Assembly: GCA_029953675.1 (NCBI GenBank)
Contig: JAMWBK010000005.1
Span: 2,685,001-2,749,000 of the forward strand
DNA: 64,000 nucleotides
Direction: 5' to 3'
From: Rhodosorus marinus
Taxonomy: Eukaryota > Rhodophyta > Stylonematophyceae > Stylonematales > Stylonemataceae
Positions within the stretch are counted from its first letter, which is position 1, and each line of letters opens with the position of its first letter. The notes below the pieces were generated by a model, which searched no databases, was not told where the DNA came from, and was given only the letters and a program-made list of their open reading frames with translations. Position numbers and translations under genes: made by a program. This document shows, in pieces, positions 23,036 to 34,260 of this stretch.

Positions 23036-24547
23036 AAACCAAGACAAGCCAACCCGCCTCTTGCTACCCTGTTCCGACCTCGCACACTACAAACGACCTC
23101 CTACAGATTCAAATCAGCCCAATCTCCTTGCAGCTAATCATCCTTATGACAAGATGAACACTCTACCTCAAGCCCTGCAGAGTTCTCAGCCTTACCCACG
23201 TCGTCCAGGAACGCCGAAGCGTGCACTAAACGAAAGCGTTTTCCTCAACGACTGTTCTGGCAACATCGGTCAATAATCATTGCCCCAGGGCCAAGCCACC
23301 TGCGAACGTAACAATGGCCTCCTATGGCCCTTGCAGGGTAACATTGGTCAACCATGGCCCAAGGGGTTAACTTTTCTCAGAAGGTAACATTGGTATGCAA
23401 GGGCTCTGTTGGTCAACCCTTCTCGAAAGCTAGCATTCGTCAGCAACGGTCCCAGGTCAACTCCTGAGCTTAACGTCGGTCAGCGATGGGCCCCAGGGTC
23501 AACGTACCTCCGAAGGCAAAGTTGATCCACAATCAACCTAGAACGTAACCCTATTCTACCTGTGTGATTTCGCTCTCCATCGCTTTACTAGCCAGAAAAC
23601 TCATCAGGGCTAATGTGATACGTACCCCATCACGGGACGGGACTCTCCTCATGCCGTGCACCGGAGCTGGACAAGCAAGGTCGAGCGGGTTTAGTCCTCA
23701 CAAAATACATATTTCCCGATTCTTCTTCATGACAATGAGGCTTCTTCCATAAGAAATACGGAGGACTCTGGAGCTGAATCTACTGTCCCGCTTAACATCA
23801 GGAGGAGACCCGCACCTCAGAACCCGCCCCGATCCCTCATAACCAAATGAATTTTGTTCAATTATTCAATACTACGCTCGTCGCACAGTGTGAGCAATAA
23901 ATACCCAGACGACTGAATGAGAAACCCTAAGTTTCTATATAAAGACGAGCGAAATCACCGATTTGGATCTAGAAAACGAGAAACAATCTTCGTTCCGGTC
24001 TAATAGTAACTATTATTTAATAGGCCAATCTTGGACTCTCAAATAACCAATCAGTTCCCGCGCCGGGTGTCGCGCTTGTTCAGGTGCCTTCTGACTAGAA
24101 GGCTCTAGAACAGTGCGTTCAACGATTTAACCGTGGACAACACCATCCATACAAGTTTTTATTTAATCGTCACTCTAATAAATTTACTATTAATGTGTAT
24201 GTTTCACAAAACTATTTTTCTAATATGTAATAATTAAGGATATGGATTGTGACATATATATTTTCTTTCCGATGCAAAAAGTTCGATGAATTTCAGGTTT
24301 TTGTAGGGTGTTAACAATATATATATGGTTTAATTGTTGAATGGTAGCATATATCACTAGGGAGTTATTGGTTTTCTCTGGAATGTCATGGAAAGGAAGC
24401 GGAAAAGTACATTTTTTCATGGGGGAGGTGAGGAGGGGTAGATAGCGTGGCTGGATGAACTGCTCCGGCGATTAGGGTAGAATGTATATGATGGTACTAC
24501 ACTTTCAGCCAGCTTAACCGGCTTCTCGAGAGGAGAATGAGACTGCT
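23036..24547. other. Divergent intergenic region with degenerate repeat
   Basis: About 1.5 kb. It contains the degenerate minisatellite at 23262-23520 and a strongly AT-rich stretch at 24130-24330. Small frames are present but lack support. It probably holds the promoters of the flanking divergent genes. Confidence 0.4.
23262..23520 (+). repeat. Degenerate minisatellite, unit about 46 bp
   Basis: Five or six units begin with variants of AACATTGGTCA and continue ATGGCCC...AGGGTCAAC...CTC.GAAGGT. Clear starts lie near 23262, 23341, 23387, 23433 and 23473. Full units are 40-47 bases long and differ at many positions; one is shortened. The unit is not a multiple of three and no frame crosses the array, so it is non-coding. 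Confidence 0.6.
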
Positions 24548-25150
24548 ATGTCTGAGGGAGAGAATGAGAACTTGGAGATGGAAACTATGATAGGAACTGC
24601 TACACCCGATCTCGGGGGGGGATTCGGGACGGATGGGATGTCTCTTGTGGGGGATGATGGAATTGTTGGGTTCAAACGCCGGTGCACGGATACAGAGCAG
24701 TATGCAGAAGATGAAATTTTGAATGACACCTGCAGGGCCTCGAAGAGATACTTGTCCAGCTCGCTGGCTACCCAGCTTCGATCTTTGCGACTTGGTGAGA
24801 AATCCGCCGGCTCTTCTTCGCAAAATGCCCCGGGATATGGCACGGAAAACGTACATGATATGGACTACTTTGAACCAGGGATGGGTGGATCACAACCGAC
24901 AACTTCTGAAGTGCCGAAGAGAGCTAGTCACGGTCAAGAGACAGCTATTATTGTTTACCAGCCTGTTGGGATGAGGCTCGAGGCTACTAGCCTGCTAGAT
25001 GTGGTGCAGAAGCGAATACTGGAACAGGGCATGGCGTGTCAGGATAATTCCAGTATGGCAATAATCCCGTATGAAAGGGCACTGACATTAGAGGAAATGC
25101 ACGAAAAACGAAATCGCGATACAACCGATAAGGAGTCCATGATGATGTAA
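24548..25150 (+). CDS. Unidentified acidic 200-residue protein
   Basis: A single exon from ATG 24548 to TAA 25150. The N-terminus is acidic and Gly-rich (MSEGENENLEMETMIG). Two better-ordered pieces follow: CRASKRYLSSSLATQLRSLR near residues 62-81, and an amphipathic segment around LLDVVQKRILEQGM near 148. The C-terminus is charged and ends DKESMMM. No family is recognised. The first of the two pieces, a basic helix, looks like the conserved part of a small regulatory or nuclear protein, but that is only an impression. Confidence 0.55.
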   Translation: MSEGENENLEMETMIGTATPDLGGGFGTDGMSLVGDDGIVGFKRRCTDTEQYAEDEILNDTCRASKRYLSSSLATQLRSLRLGEKSAGSSSQNAPGYGTENVHDMDYFEPGMGGSQPTTSEVPKRASHGQETAIIVYQPVGMRLEATSLLDVVQKRILEQGMACQDNSSMAIIPYERALTLEEMHEKRNRDTTDKESMMM

Positions 25151-26238
25151 CCTTTACCGAACAGCCAACTACTGTGGCATTGACTGGGCTCGAAAGTTGT
25201 TTCATAGCGAAGTAACTACGCTTGTAACTTGTAAAATCATTTATTCACTTATCAGTTCGTTCATTATTAATCAAGACCGTTGAAAGCTTCTAGTTCGGTA
25301 TAGTTCAAACTAAGCATTAGAAGTCACCAACGCGTGAAAGGCGAACATTGTTCTGCTGCCTGATTATTTTGCCTTGCTCAACCAGTTCTCAGCAAGGTTG
25401 ATTGGAGATGCACGCAACGCAGCAAAAGCAAATTCAGAAGCCATAGCCAGGCATGCAATTGCGTGGACAACCGACCGATGATACTACCCCTAACCTTCCC
25501 TGTGTGTTGACGGTTTACAATCAAAGTTCATGACTCGAGTAATTCAGGAAAACCACAACCGCTGCTACAACAGCCTCAAAAAGAAAATCGTGTTCAGTAC
25601 CCCTTCGCTAACCTACAGGTTACAACAGGTGTCCAAAAGTACCTGCGACTACAATCCAAACCAAAAAAAAGAAAAAAGCAAACCTACAAACTGTCCTTAC
25701 ATTAGTACCTAGTACAGTCTCGTACGGAGTAAGAAACATAAAAATACGTTAATCCATCAAACTACAATCCAAACTCTAAAAAAAAGAAAACCGACAAACT
25801 GTCCTTCCAATTGTACCTAGTACAATTTCGTACGCGAGGAAAAAAGTAAGAATACGTTAATCAATCAAAAATCCTAATTGATTGAATATCTGATCGAAAC
25901 GAATCTAAACGTCGGAAAAACGCCCTTTGGAGGTGGATAGCTGATTATTCTTTGAATATTTTATTATTTGCTTTCTTGGTGTATAAAGCAAGTTGCCAGT
26001 GGGCATATCTGGTTGGTGTGTACGACGAGGGTATATATAAGGGACGAATCGATCGGTTTTTGTTGTTGGGGCGGGTGGGAAGAATGGGGGGGGGAGGGGC
26101 GGAGTATTGTCTTTGAAAGGTGGAGAGAAGAGGAATCTGTAACCGGGAGGATTAGTCGCGTTTTTTTGTCTTCTTGGGGGGGTTTTTATCTCCTGATCGG
26201 GCTGCGAGGTTTTTTTTTCGGTGATTGCGTTGGAAGAG
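25151..26238. other. AT-rich intergenic region with a tandem duplication
   Basis: About 1.1 kb upstream of the ST13 gene. It includes the direct repeat at 25648-25870 and a G-rich stretch at 26060-26130 just before the ST13 start. No gene could be supported. Confidence 0.4.
25648..25870. repeat. Tandem duplication, unit about 113 bp
   Basis: Copy 1 (25648-25760) and copy 2 (25761-25870) both start ACTACAATCCAAAC, both contain CAAACTGTCCTT and GTACCTAGTACA, and both end AATACGTTAATC followed by A-rich sequence. Differences are scattered substitutions and small indels. No coding frame is present. This looks like an old local duplication. Confidence 0.75.
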
Positions 26239-27747
26239 ATGGATCATGCGGCGGTTGCGGATCTGCAGAAGTTTGTAATGCTTCTGAAGAGCGATGCATC
26301 GATTTGGTATTTACCGGAGCTGAGTTTTTTCAAGGAGTTTGTGGAATCGCTGGGGGGTAAGGTCCCAGCCATGCCTGAGAAGCCGGCAGAGGCTGCTCCA
26401 AAGGTGCCTGCGAGTGGTGAACAACCGAAGGAGGCGGAGCCTGTTGAGCCGGAGTCTGTTGAGCCCGAGCCTGTTGAAGAGGAGGAGGAGGAGGTCGATG
26501 AAATGGAGGGTATTGATGATCCCGAAGTGCTCGCAACTCCCGATGATGACCCTCCTCCACCGATGGGAGATCCAACTCGTGAGCCGTCCGAAAGCGAGAT
26601 GGAGAACATGGTATGAAGCACAAATAGATTCTGTACTTGAGCGTTTGAAATATCTTAGGAAGTTGTTCTCGTTGATCTTACCGGACAGAGCGAGCTCAGG
26701 CAGCAGGCACAGGAACTGGCAGGCTCAGGTGACTTGGAAGGATCGTTGGCTGCATGGAACAAGGTTGTTGAGATCAAACCATCGGCTCTTATTTACGCCA
26801 GACGAGCAGATGTCTTCCTCAAGATGAAGAAGCCGAACGCCGCAATCAGAGACTGTACCGCAGCTCTAGAAATCAACCCGGATTCTGCCAAGGCCCTCAA
26901 AATCCGTGGCAAAGCTCATCGGTACCTAGGAAACTGGGAGGAGTCTGCTCATGACCTTAGCGAGGGTCAGCGAATTGATTTCGACGAGGACACGCTTGAG
27001 GTTCAGAAAGTGGTACGTAGTCAATGAACGGACAGGCGCTCTTGATTGCGCCCAAGGGCAGATTTCTGATCCTTTTTTCGTCTGCGAATCGGTGCTCGAA
27101 AGGTCGATGAAATATGGCACAAGATTCGTGAGAGGCGACTTCACAATGGGGCGATCAGACGAGACAGGGCGGATCGACTCGAGGCAAAAGCGCGGGAAGA
27201 GAAGCTGGCTGCTCGCAGAAAAGCGGCAGCGGAGGCAGTCGCAAGAGAGGCAGAAGAAGAAGCCGCCAAAGCTAGTGCCGGTCCGGGGGCAGAAAACTTT
27301 GCTAACGGGGCGAATTTCCCACCTGAGGTTGCCGAGAAGCTCAAGGTAAGTTAAGCGTAGAATTTGGAGACAGGGGGCCTTGATTTGTCTAAGCGCACAA
27401 GTCCACATCGTTCTTAATCGACTCTTTGGACAATCCAGGATCCCGCGGTCAAGGCTAAGCTCGCAACTATGATGAGCGAAATGCAAAACAACCCGATGGC
27501 CGCAATGCAGTATTTGAATGATCCCGAGCTCGGGCCGATACTTAAGAGCTTTGTTGGCATGGGCGGTATGGGAGGGATGGGTGGCATGGGTGGCATGGGT
27601 GGTATGGGTGGTATGGGTGGTATGGGTGGTATGGGTGGCATGGGTGACATGGGTGGTACGGGCGATGAAGGCGGTGCAGGTGGTGAACAAGCAGCACCTC
27701 CCTCGGGCGTTCCTCCACCGAGGGCGTCCGTGGAAGAAGTGGATTGA
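26239..27747 (+). CDS. ST13: Hsp70-interacting protein (HIP/ST13 type)
   Basis: A co-chaperone that stabilises ADP-bound Hsp70 in the cytosol. Exons 26239-26610, 26689-27012, 27103-27345 and 27439-27747, all phase 0, encode 415 residues. Residues 1-45 match the HIP dimerisation domain (VADLQKFVMLLKSDASIW ... FVESLGGKVP). An acidic Pro/Glu linker follows. Exon 2 holds the TPR region (AWNKVVEIKPSALIYARRAD, KKPNAAIRDC, NPDSAKALKIRGKAHRYLG). Exon 3 is a charged helix. Exon 4 begins with a Sti1/DP-like helical block (DPAVKAKLATMMSEMQNNPM), then a (GGM)n repeat and a short tail. In human HIP the GGMP repeats precede the DP domain; here they follow it. The ATG at 26239 was chosen because the family match begins there. 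Confidence 0.9.
27555..27660 (+). repeat. GGTATGGGT coding minisatellite in ST13
   Basis: Nine-base and six-base steps of GGTATGGGT and GGCATGGGT encode (GGM)n near the C-terminus of the ST13 protein. The array is pure and in frame, so its length probably varies between strains. Minus-strand frames across it are shadows. Confidence 0.85.
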
Positions 27748-27887
27748 TGTTGATGGGCTGTTATCTTTTGGTTTTTTGTGAAGTGGCTCAGTCGTGCATT
27801 TCCCAGTGAGAAGCTCGAGAGACAAGATCCAGCAAGAAAGTTACAGCATGATTGTTAAATAGAAGAGAGCCTGAGGAGTTCTTGCTT

Positions 27888-28915
27888 TCACGTCTGTCCC
27901 ATCCGCCGGAGCGCTGCAAGCGCCACGGGATTCGACCTTGTCTTTACATTCACCGGTTCACGCTTGGCCATCGGAGTTTCCTCCTCATGATCCTTCGAAT
28001 CGAGGATCACCTCTGGTTCGCTGTCACTGTCGATCATGATGACCTCCGTTGTTGCCTTCGAGCCAGCAGCCAGACCAGCTGTGGACGCTCCAAAATCCGG
28101 TTCCAGCTCTTGCCCAGTGTTTCTAGATGAGTCAACCTGTGTGGCACAGCAAACGTAATCTTTTCGACGCCTCATTGCAGCATTGTAGGCCATCTCATGG
28201 GGATCCACAACCTGCACGAGCCCTGCCGGTTAGGGATTGAATTCTAATCGTTCTGTGGAATGGAGGATAGTCCTTACCCTATGAAGTTGATCTTGACCTC
28301 CTCCAAGTCGTACTGGTTTAGTGAACAGTTGCTGGCGTTGAACACGTTTCTCCGCGGCGACGGCGGAGAGTCTCCTCTTGTCGATAATATCGGGGTTTCT
28401 CCTCTCATTAGACAGCTTCTTCCCGCCTGAAGTTGTTGAGAAGCCTTTACTTATGATCAAATTCTCTGCCTTGGCAGTGATCTCATCCAGCAGCTTGTAA
28501 AACTGTGAGTTATGAGGCCCAACCTCGTTGTGGCAAAGTTCATGAAGAAGTGTTTGCAGAACTGACTCCTCGGACAGAAACTGGCTTTCATCACGCGGAT
28601 TTCTCAATCTTATCTGAATCTTCTTTCCGTGGTCGTGGTTCAAGCCTAGGAGGGAAGAGCTCTTCACTAAATTAGCATCCACCGTCTACATTCATGCAAT
28701 CTCAAGTACTTCTGTTGCTCACCCAAAAGGTTCGCCTGGGGAGGGTAAAACTCCGCCAAAACTCTAACCCTCCACTTCTTCTCGGCCATTATAGGTTTCA
28801 CCACTTCAGCAGCCTGGTTCAGGATCTCTTTCGCGTATTTGTCGCCCGGCAAACCCAGTGTCACCACCTCATCGCAAACACAGAAAATCTCACTGTCCAG
28901 CGTGTTTATCACCAT
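27888..28915 (-). CDS. WSS1: WLM-domain metalloprotease (Wss1/SPRTN type)
   Basis: A DNA-dependent zinc protease that removes proteins crosslinked to DNA, acting with SUMO and Cdc48/p97 in yeast. Exons 28915-28723, 28666-28278 and 28211-27888 give 301 residues. The catalytic motif HELCHNEVGPHNSQFYKLLD supplies three zinc-binding His and the catalytic Glu, as in WLM proteins, preceded by LLGLNHDHGKKIQIRLR. The C-terminal third carries VIMIDSDSEPEVI, a hydrophobic-acidic stretch that fits a SUMO-interacting motif. Intron 1 is only 56 bp and has a good branch site (GCTAAT). It converges on ST13 with 140 bp between stops. Family call strong; SUMO binding inferred. Confidence 0.88.
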
Positions 28916-30556
28916 TTTTGAGTTCAAGAGGAGCAAAAAAAACAAAACACAGCCACTAGGCCTACTCAATTCCAAAAATAAGTCAGGAAGAAACGAACAA
29001 ATGCCTCCAACTCAATCCATTGCTTCAACTTATCATGTCCAGACCTTTTCCCCTCATAAACCTCTCCATGTCACCCACTTCGAAAAACCCCGAAAGCAAC
29101 TTCCGAACACTTCCGAACACTCGATACAGATCAACTCATAAAACAATTAAAAATCCATACATTTGAACACTATTTAAAAACAATTATTATTCATCCCAAT
29201 GTAAAATAAGTTTTCGTATAATTTCAAGGGCAGAAACTTCTTCAATCTAAATTCATTTATTACTCAGTATATATTGTACTAATGAATTTTATTTCAAAAA
29301 ATGGGACTGCACGTTGGTTGAGGATGGAGGGATTGGTTTGTGCAGGGAGTGTAGAAGAGGGAGAAAGAATTATGAGCTTCGTGGTGTCCAGACCTGTTAC
29401 CGTGAGAGCAAATCTACTACTGAATGCGCTTGCCTGTATCTGAAATATTGGTCTCCTCAACTAGAAAGACCAGAGATTCAGTGACTAAGTTCCTCAGCCG
29501 AAAGTTACGAAACGCTTGGTTGACAGGAGGGCGACAAGATTTGAGACGGGGTAATCGATTTGCTATCTGGGTGTTAGCATCTGCGAGTCGAGGAAAACAA
29601 TAGATTTAAGGTTTTCAGATGTCAATATCCAGATCGCAAGTCAACTACTCAGCATTGTCGTGAATCAACCTAGCCGCACACGACGCGACCACTTGGCTGT
29701 GTGTTTTTCTTCTATTCGTTCTTGGAAAGTATGGGGCCTGACAAGGACGTGCCGAGGAGATGTTTTCATCCCATGTCTTAACTCCCAAGCAAGCAAGGTG
29801 CTATGTTGCGTTGTTGTACTGATGGAGAAGCCGGAAAGTCCATGGAGGAAGGTTCCTTGATCGGAATTCCGAATGTCTCGTCTTCTATTTGACCCAGCTG
29901 ATCCTTGACCCATAGACGATTGCATTCAGTCATGCGTTTACCTTGGTACTTATCGTGCTATTCAGGGAGCTTCACGATCTGCTGAGCCCATGATGGGCGC
30001 AGCAAATCTTTGCTTCGCATAGCATCGCTCTCAGGTCGCTTTCGCACTGATGATTAAGACGGAATCTCCGTCGAGGAGCGTAATCTGATTCTCTGGTCCT
30101 CTGATTGACTATGTCGATCTCTGAAATAGATAATTGTAGATAATTGCATTCGGTTGCATTTGTGCCTCAGCGCCTATCCTCTTTTGAGCACACTACCAAA
30201 CCTGATAAGGCAAAAGATAGGCTCCTAACATCTTTACCTCAGATCTCATCCATTTCAAATCACCGTCAGCCACATTGCTTTTGGATAGAGGAAGAAGACG
30301 GATTGCCGTTCACGGCTTAACGTTTGGTCTTCTGGTTGATTCACATGAAGAGTTGAATCGATGAGCTGTATCTCAGCAAAGATGTGAATCTGCGTCTTTA
30401 GCTCACTGGTTTAGAGGGGCAGAAAGAGAAGAGTTGGGCGTGCGTTTGCGTGCTTTTGTTTTGGTTTTCGAAGGGCTTTTCTTTGCTCTCTTTGATATCT
30501 GAGAGAGACTTTTTGAAGAGCCCAGTTAGCAGTTTTCGTTTTCTGTTGTACGAGGA
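28916..30556. other. Divergent intergenic region, no gene seen
   Basis: About 1.6 kb between the WLM protease start (-) and the gene at 30557 (+). Bases 29140-29280 are AT-rich. Short frames occur on both strands around 29260-29925 without family features. It presumably contains both promoters and 5' untranslated sequence. Confidence 0.4.
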
Positions 30557-31328
30557 ATGTTTCCTTCAGCGCTCAATGAGCCGGAAGAATCCTTCGACGA
30601 CGATGTGGACATCGATGAGGGCCGGGTGCTGATCAAGGGCTTGCATTTCAAGAATGTTCAGCCTCATGGTGGCGCTGGTATCGCCGTAGGATGTTTCGCG
30701 GGCAGTGGAATGGGATTTTCAATTGGATTTGGGGTGGTTTCGCGCATGGGTAGAATCTCCGTCGTTAGGCCTTCTGGAGAGTAAGTCGTCCTCCCGTTCT
30801 ACCCGCCCTCCCAACCTCGCTGTTTCTTCGATCCGAGTGCTAAAGTTAAAGTATCGTGTCGCATTTCTTTACTTTCCTGTTCTCCAGGCCATTCGCTCAC
30901 GACGGGATGCTATCTGGCGGTTTTTGCGGTGTTAACTTTGGGGCTGGATTTGGTGTGGGTAAGTGGCATGCGTGCGGCCACGGGATCTTTTCTCGTCCAT
31001 TCCAAATGGTATTCTGAATAGACAATGCTCTCCTCATTTGCGGTTTTCAGGCCTTGCACGAGGTCTCGGATACGCATGGAGTGTTGATCAGCTCCTGCCC
31101 TTTCAGATGCTGAAGAAGGACGAGATTGAACCAACTAAGCGAAAGGCTGCTTCCAACGGCTGGATTACTCCGTTCAGGCAAGATGAACCTCAACAACTTC
31201 TCACGAGCTTTAACAAGAGCTTGGCGAGCCTCGCTCAACTAATATCTTCGCCAAGGAAGGTCGCCTTCTTTCCAGACCGCGGTAGCGATTCCCACCCAAA
31301 GCGCTCCCTGACAAAGTCAGATTGCTAA
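30557..31328 (+). CDS. Gly-rich, membrane-type protein of unknown function
   Basis: Exons 30557-30780, 30888-30958 and 31051-31328 join in phase to 190 residues. The N-terminus is acidic. Residues about 28-105 are Gly-rich with alternating small hydrophobic residues (GGAGIAVGCFAGSGMGFSI, GGFCGVNFGAGFGVGLARG), as in proteins with glycine-zipper membrane segments; cadmium-induced AS8-like proteins of plants have a similar texture. The C-terminal half is soluble and basic. Membrane location is inferred from composition. The gene ends 70 bp from the convergent HAD gene. Confidence 0.6.
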
Positions 31329-31398
31329 ATCACTCAAGATGTGCTGACAGTCGACAGCTCTTCTGTTCACCGTTTAGATTTGGAACTGACTTCTCACT

Positions 31399-32896
31399 TC
31401 ACCATCGTAAGTAAGGCAGCGCGTACGTCGGCATTTCACACTCAGGCGCATGCTTGGAGACCAAGCTCTTAAGTACATCTTCATCGAGGGGCTTGGATGC
31501 CTAGAAACGCAACCGGAAAGATTTTTTTTCAATTTATGTGAGTAAAAGCAAAGGGCAGAGAGGAAACGAAACTGCAGGGACGTCGGCAAAGAACATGGTC
31601 TTTTCTCCAAACTCGTACTCACCTGATCGGGAGAAATGGACAACTCCGTTGCAAAGATCCCACCGCCTATCATGAGCGCGTCTACGCCGGCTCTTTGCGC
31701 GCCGAGAATATCATGCTCGAGCGAATCACCGATCTGACGCGTACGTCGACATGAGCATCTCCAAGTCAGTTGCTTCAGGGGGACAGGTTCGGCGACCGCA
31801 CCGGGTTCAAGTCGGCTCACAAGTTCTCAGGATTTATATTTGGATTAAGATCGGTTGTGGAAGCTTACGGCCAGTAATCTTCTTCGGTCCTGGATGCCTA
31901 GCAGAGCGCATGCTTTCTCGTACACAATCTCCTCTAATTTCCCCAAGTTTACGACTGGCCCTCCAAAGTCCCTGTAACTTTTTGACAAAAAGCCTATCTT
32001 GGGGGTGTCAGATGAGCTAAGCTCCGGGGATGCTGTTTTGTTCAGGGAATTTTGAATAAGTTTCCTTACCTGGCATGGTTATGAGGTTGTCGCCGTCGAC
32101 AGTTACAATGTCTGGGTTGGCGCACACTAGGGGCAGTTTTCTCGCACTGCACTTCTTAAGAAACTGCAGAGAGAGGGCAGAAACGGTTTGTCAACCAGGC
32201 TAGAGTGGTGGTGGTGGTGGTGGTGGTGGTGGTGGTGGTCTCTCACAGGCTTACGTCGACGAGGTAATCCAGAGAGGCTGGTTTCACAGTTCCGTCTGCG
32301 AGTGAGATACCTTCTGTTCCGTGGCATAGGATGAAATCAGCAGAATCAATGTCCTCTCCAACAGGTAGTACGCCAAGACGTGGATCATCCACTGAGATCG
32401 TTCCCCGTTCGATCCAGTTTGTGTGGATGATTTTCGATGGGGAATCAGGCAGGCCAAACTCCTGTCGCCTAGACGACAGGACTTCAAAGGCGAGCTCTCC
32501 AGAAGTCACTGCTGCATCGAACCACGACTCATCGTAGCCGTAGTTTTCCAGCTTGGCCGCACATCCGGCTGATCTTCTCGAAGTATTGGACACAATCGCA
32601 ACCTTGGCCCCTGCCTCTTGTGCAAGCCTCACGCACTCGATCGCCTCCACATAGGCAGTACGACCATCGTGAAGCACACCAAATTGGTCGAGAAGAATAC
32701 CTTCGTACTTGCCCGAGCTTAGGACCTCTTCCAGACCCTGTCGCGTGGACGACGCCATGCAAACCGATCGCCGCGATCGAATCGACGTCAGCCCGCCCTT
32801 AGCCCCGGACAAAACAAAGCCAGGAAGTCCTTTCTCAACCAATCTCATCTGATCCACTGGAACACAGACATCAAGACTGTTTCTTGTCAGAGACAT
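31399..32896 (-). CDS. HAD-superfamily class IIA hydrolase (NagD-like)
   Basis: A predicted phosphatase. Exons 32896-32255, 32163-32070, 31993-31869, 31733-31623 and 31500-31399 give 357 residues with consistent phases. HAD motif I is ILLDQFGVLHDG (nucleophile Asp in LLDQ), motif II is VAIVSNTSR, and motif IV is IGDSLEHDILGAQRAGVD. The cap-domain boundary FILCHGTEG and the NPDIVTVDGDN segment are typical of class IIA. In motif I the usual second Asp (DxD) is Phe, as in the subgroup annotated TIGR01459. About 60 residues precede the domain and could be a targeting peptide, or translation may begin at the MASSTRQ methionine. Substrate unknown. Confidence 0.82.
32205..32239 (+). repeat. (GTG)n microsatellite in an intron
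   Basis: About eleven GTG triplets in a row, in intron 1 of the HAD hydrolase gene (minus strand reads CAC). No coding role in the gene model. Confidence 0.9.
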
Positions 32897-34260
32897 CCAA
32901 AAAGATCCTAGATCAACTCTCGCGATCGCTTCCAGGTCAGGCTTCGCTGTCGCGAACTCCCAGTCCAATACCGACGCCTAAATTTCTCACTGTCCCATTC
33001 TCCATCCAATTCTGCAGGACAGATAGCTATCAGGAGTGGTAAGATATTTCTAACCAAGATTGAAGCTCGGGCGACGAAGTTAAGGACGCTCAGGACTATC
33101 ACGAGCCTTGTTTTGTATCCTCTTGAAGGAGGCTCTTCCATTCTGAGTGGGTCGCTACCTAATGCGGCAACTGTCTCTTAACCGTAGCCCGAAGCGGCCT
33201 CAGCGGCATTGGCTCCTTCGACTCGATCAGATCAATCGATCAAGTGAAAACAGAAAAATAAAGGAGCTCATAATAATATGAAACCTCGCCGCTGCTGCTG
33301 CGACGCGAAATGTTTAACAACCCGTGCCCCTAACGCAAAAGCCGAGATGACATCTGTGCGGGAACTGGACACGACTTATGCCGGTCCGGCTCACCCGAGT
33401 CGATCAATCGATCAAGGAGATAATCACAGAAGCACATTTACAAGAAAATGGAAGACCAGGCACGAGCAATGGGCTCAAGCGAATACGAAGAAAGCCGCTG
33501 CTTCGATTATGAACGCAAACCAACATTTTGTCCTGAGAGTGATATCCGTTGGAGTCCCTGGCTATCAACGCCTTCCAACATCCTTGCCAGCATTGCAATT
33601 CCAACCTCCACCATGTCCCTTTCCCTGCGAAATCCTAAACTACTCAAGAATCGAGCATAAATATGTTCAATAAATTTTTCAAATCTAAAACCAAAAATCT
33701 AATCTAGAGCTTATCTCCTCTCAAGAAGGAAAAATAGATATATTTAGCAGACATATATCTTAATTAATGAAATATTCAAAATTATGATACGTTTTATCTA
33801 ACCAACCCTTAAACAGATCATATTATCGTAAAATATCCCAGAATATTCAAGATGTTTCTTCTAAATAGACCTAATCTAGACAAAATCTATATTATCATAA
33901 ATATTAATTGAAATAATATATAATTTTGTGAATTTGGGAATATCGTTTCAAATTATGATATGCTTTATCTGGAATAGTCTCCGTTAATTTTCGCCGAACA
34001 TGGTCACCGGGTTTGTGTGGAGAGCTCGAGGGTGTTCCTTTCTTCTGGTGAGGAAGACGGAGATTAGTAGGTTGGGAAAGGAGGGCCGGTCGCACTTGGG
34101 TTAGTCTTGTAAGAGAGAAAGCGAAGAAAAGGAACTGTTTTTCCTTCTTGGTTGTTCGGTGTTTTCAAGGCTATCGGGTAATTGGCTTTGATTTATATTT
34201 TTGTCTCGTTGGAGGTTGTGGTTGCCTTTTGTGTTTTTTGAGGGTTTTTTTGTGGCAACG
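32897..34260. other. Divergent intergenic region, AT-rich, possible MFS fragment
   Basis: About 1.36 kb. On the minus strand, 33141 to about 32990 reads MEEPPSRGYKTRLVIVLSVL and on into NFVARASILVRNILPLLIAI, which resembles the first membrane helix of a major-facilitator transporter, but nothing downstream continues it. Bases 33660-33960 are strongly AT-rich, with a short direct repeat near 33775 and 33947. A plus-strand frame at 33278-33673 is not supported. Confidence 0.35.

Noticed and set aside
26926-27825. Long minus-strand frame of 299 codons with Thr-His repeats
   Set aside because: It is the antisense of the (GGM)n coding repeat and other ST13 exons and introns.
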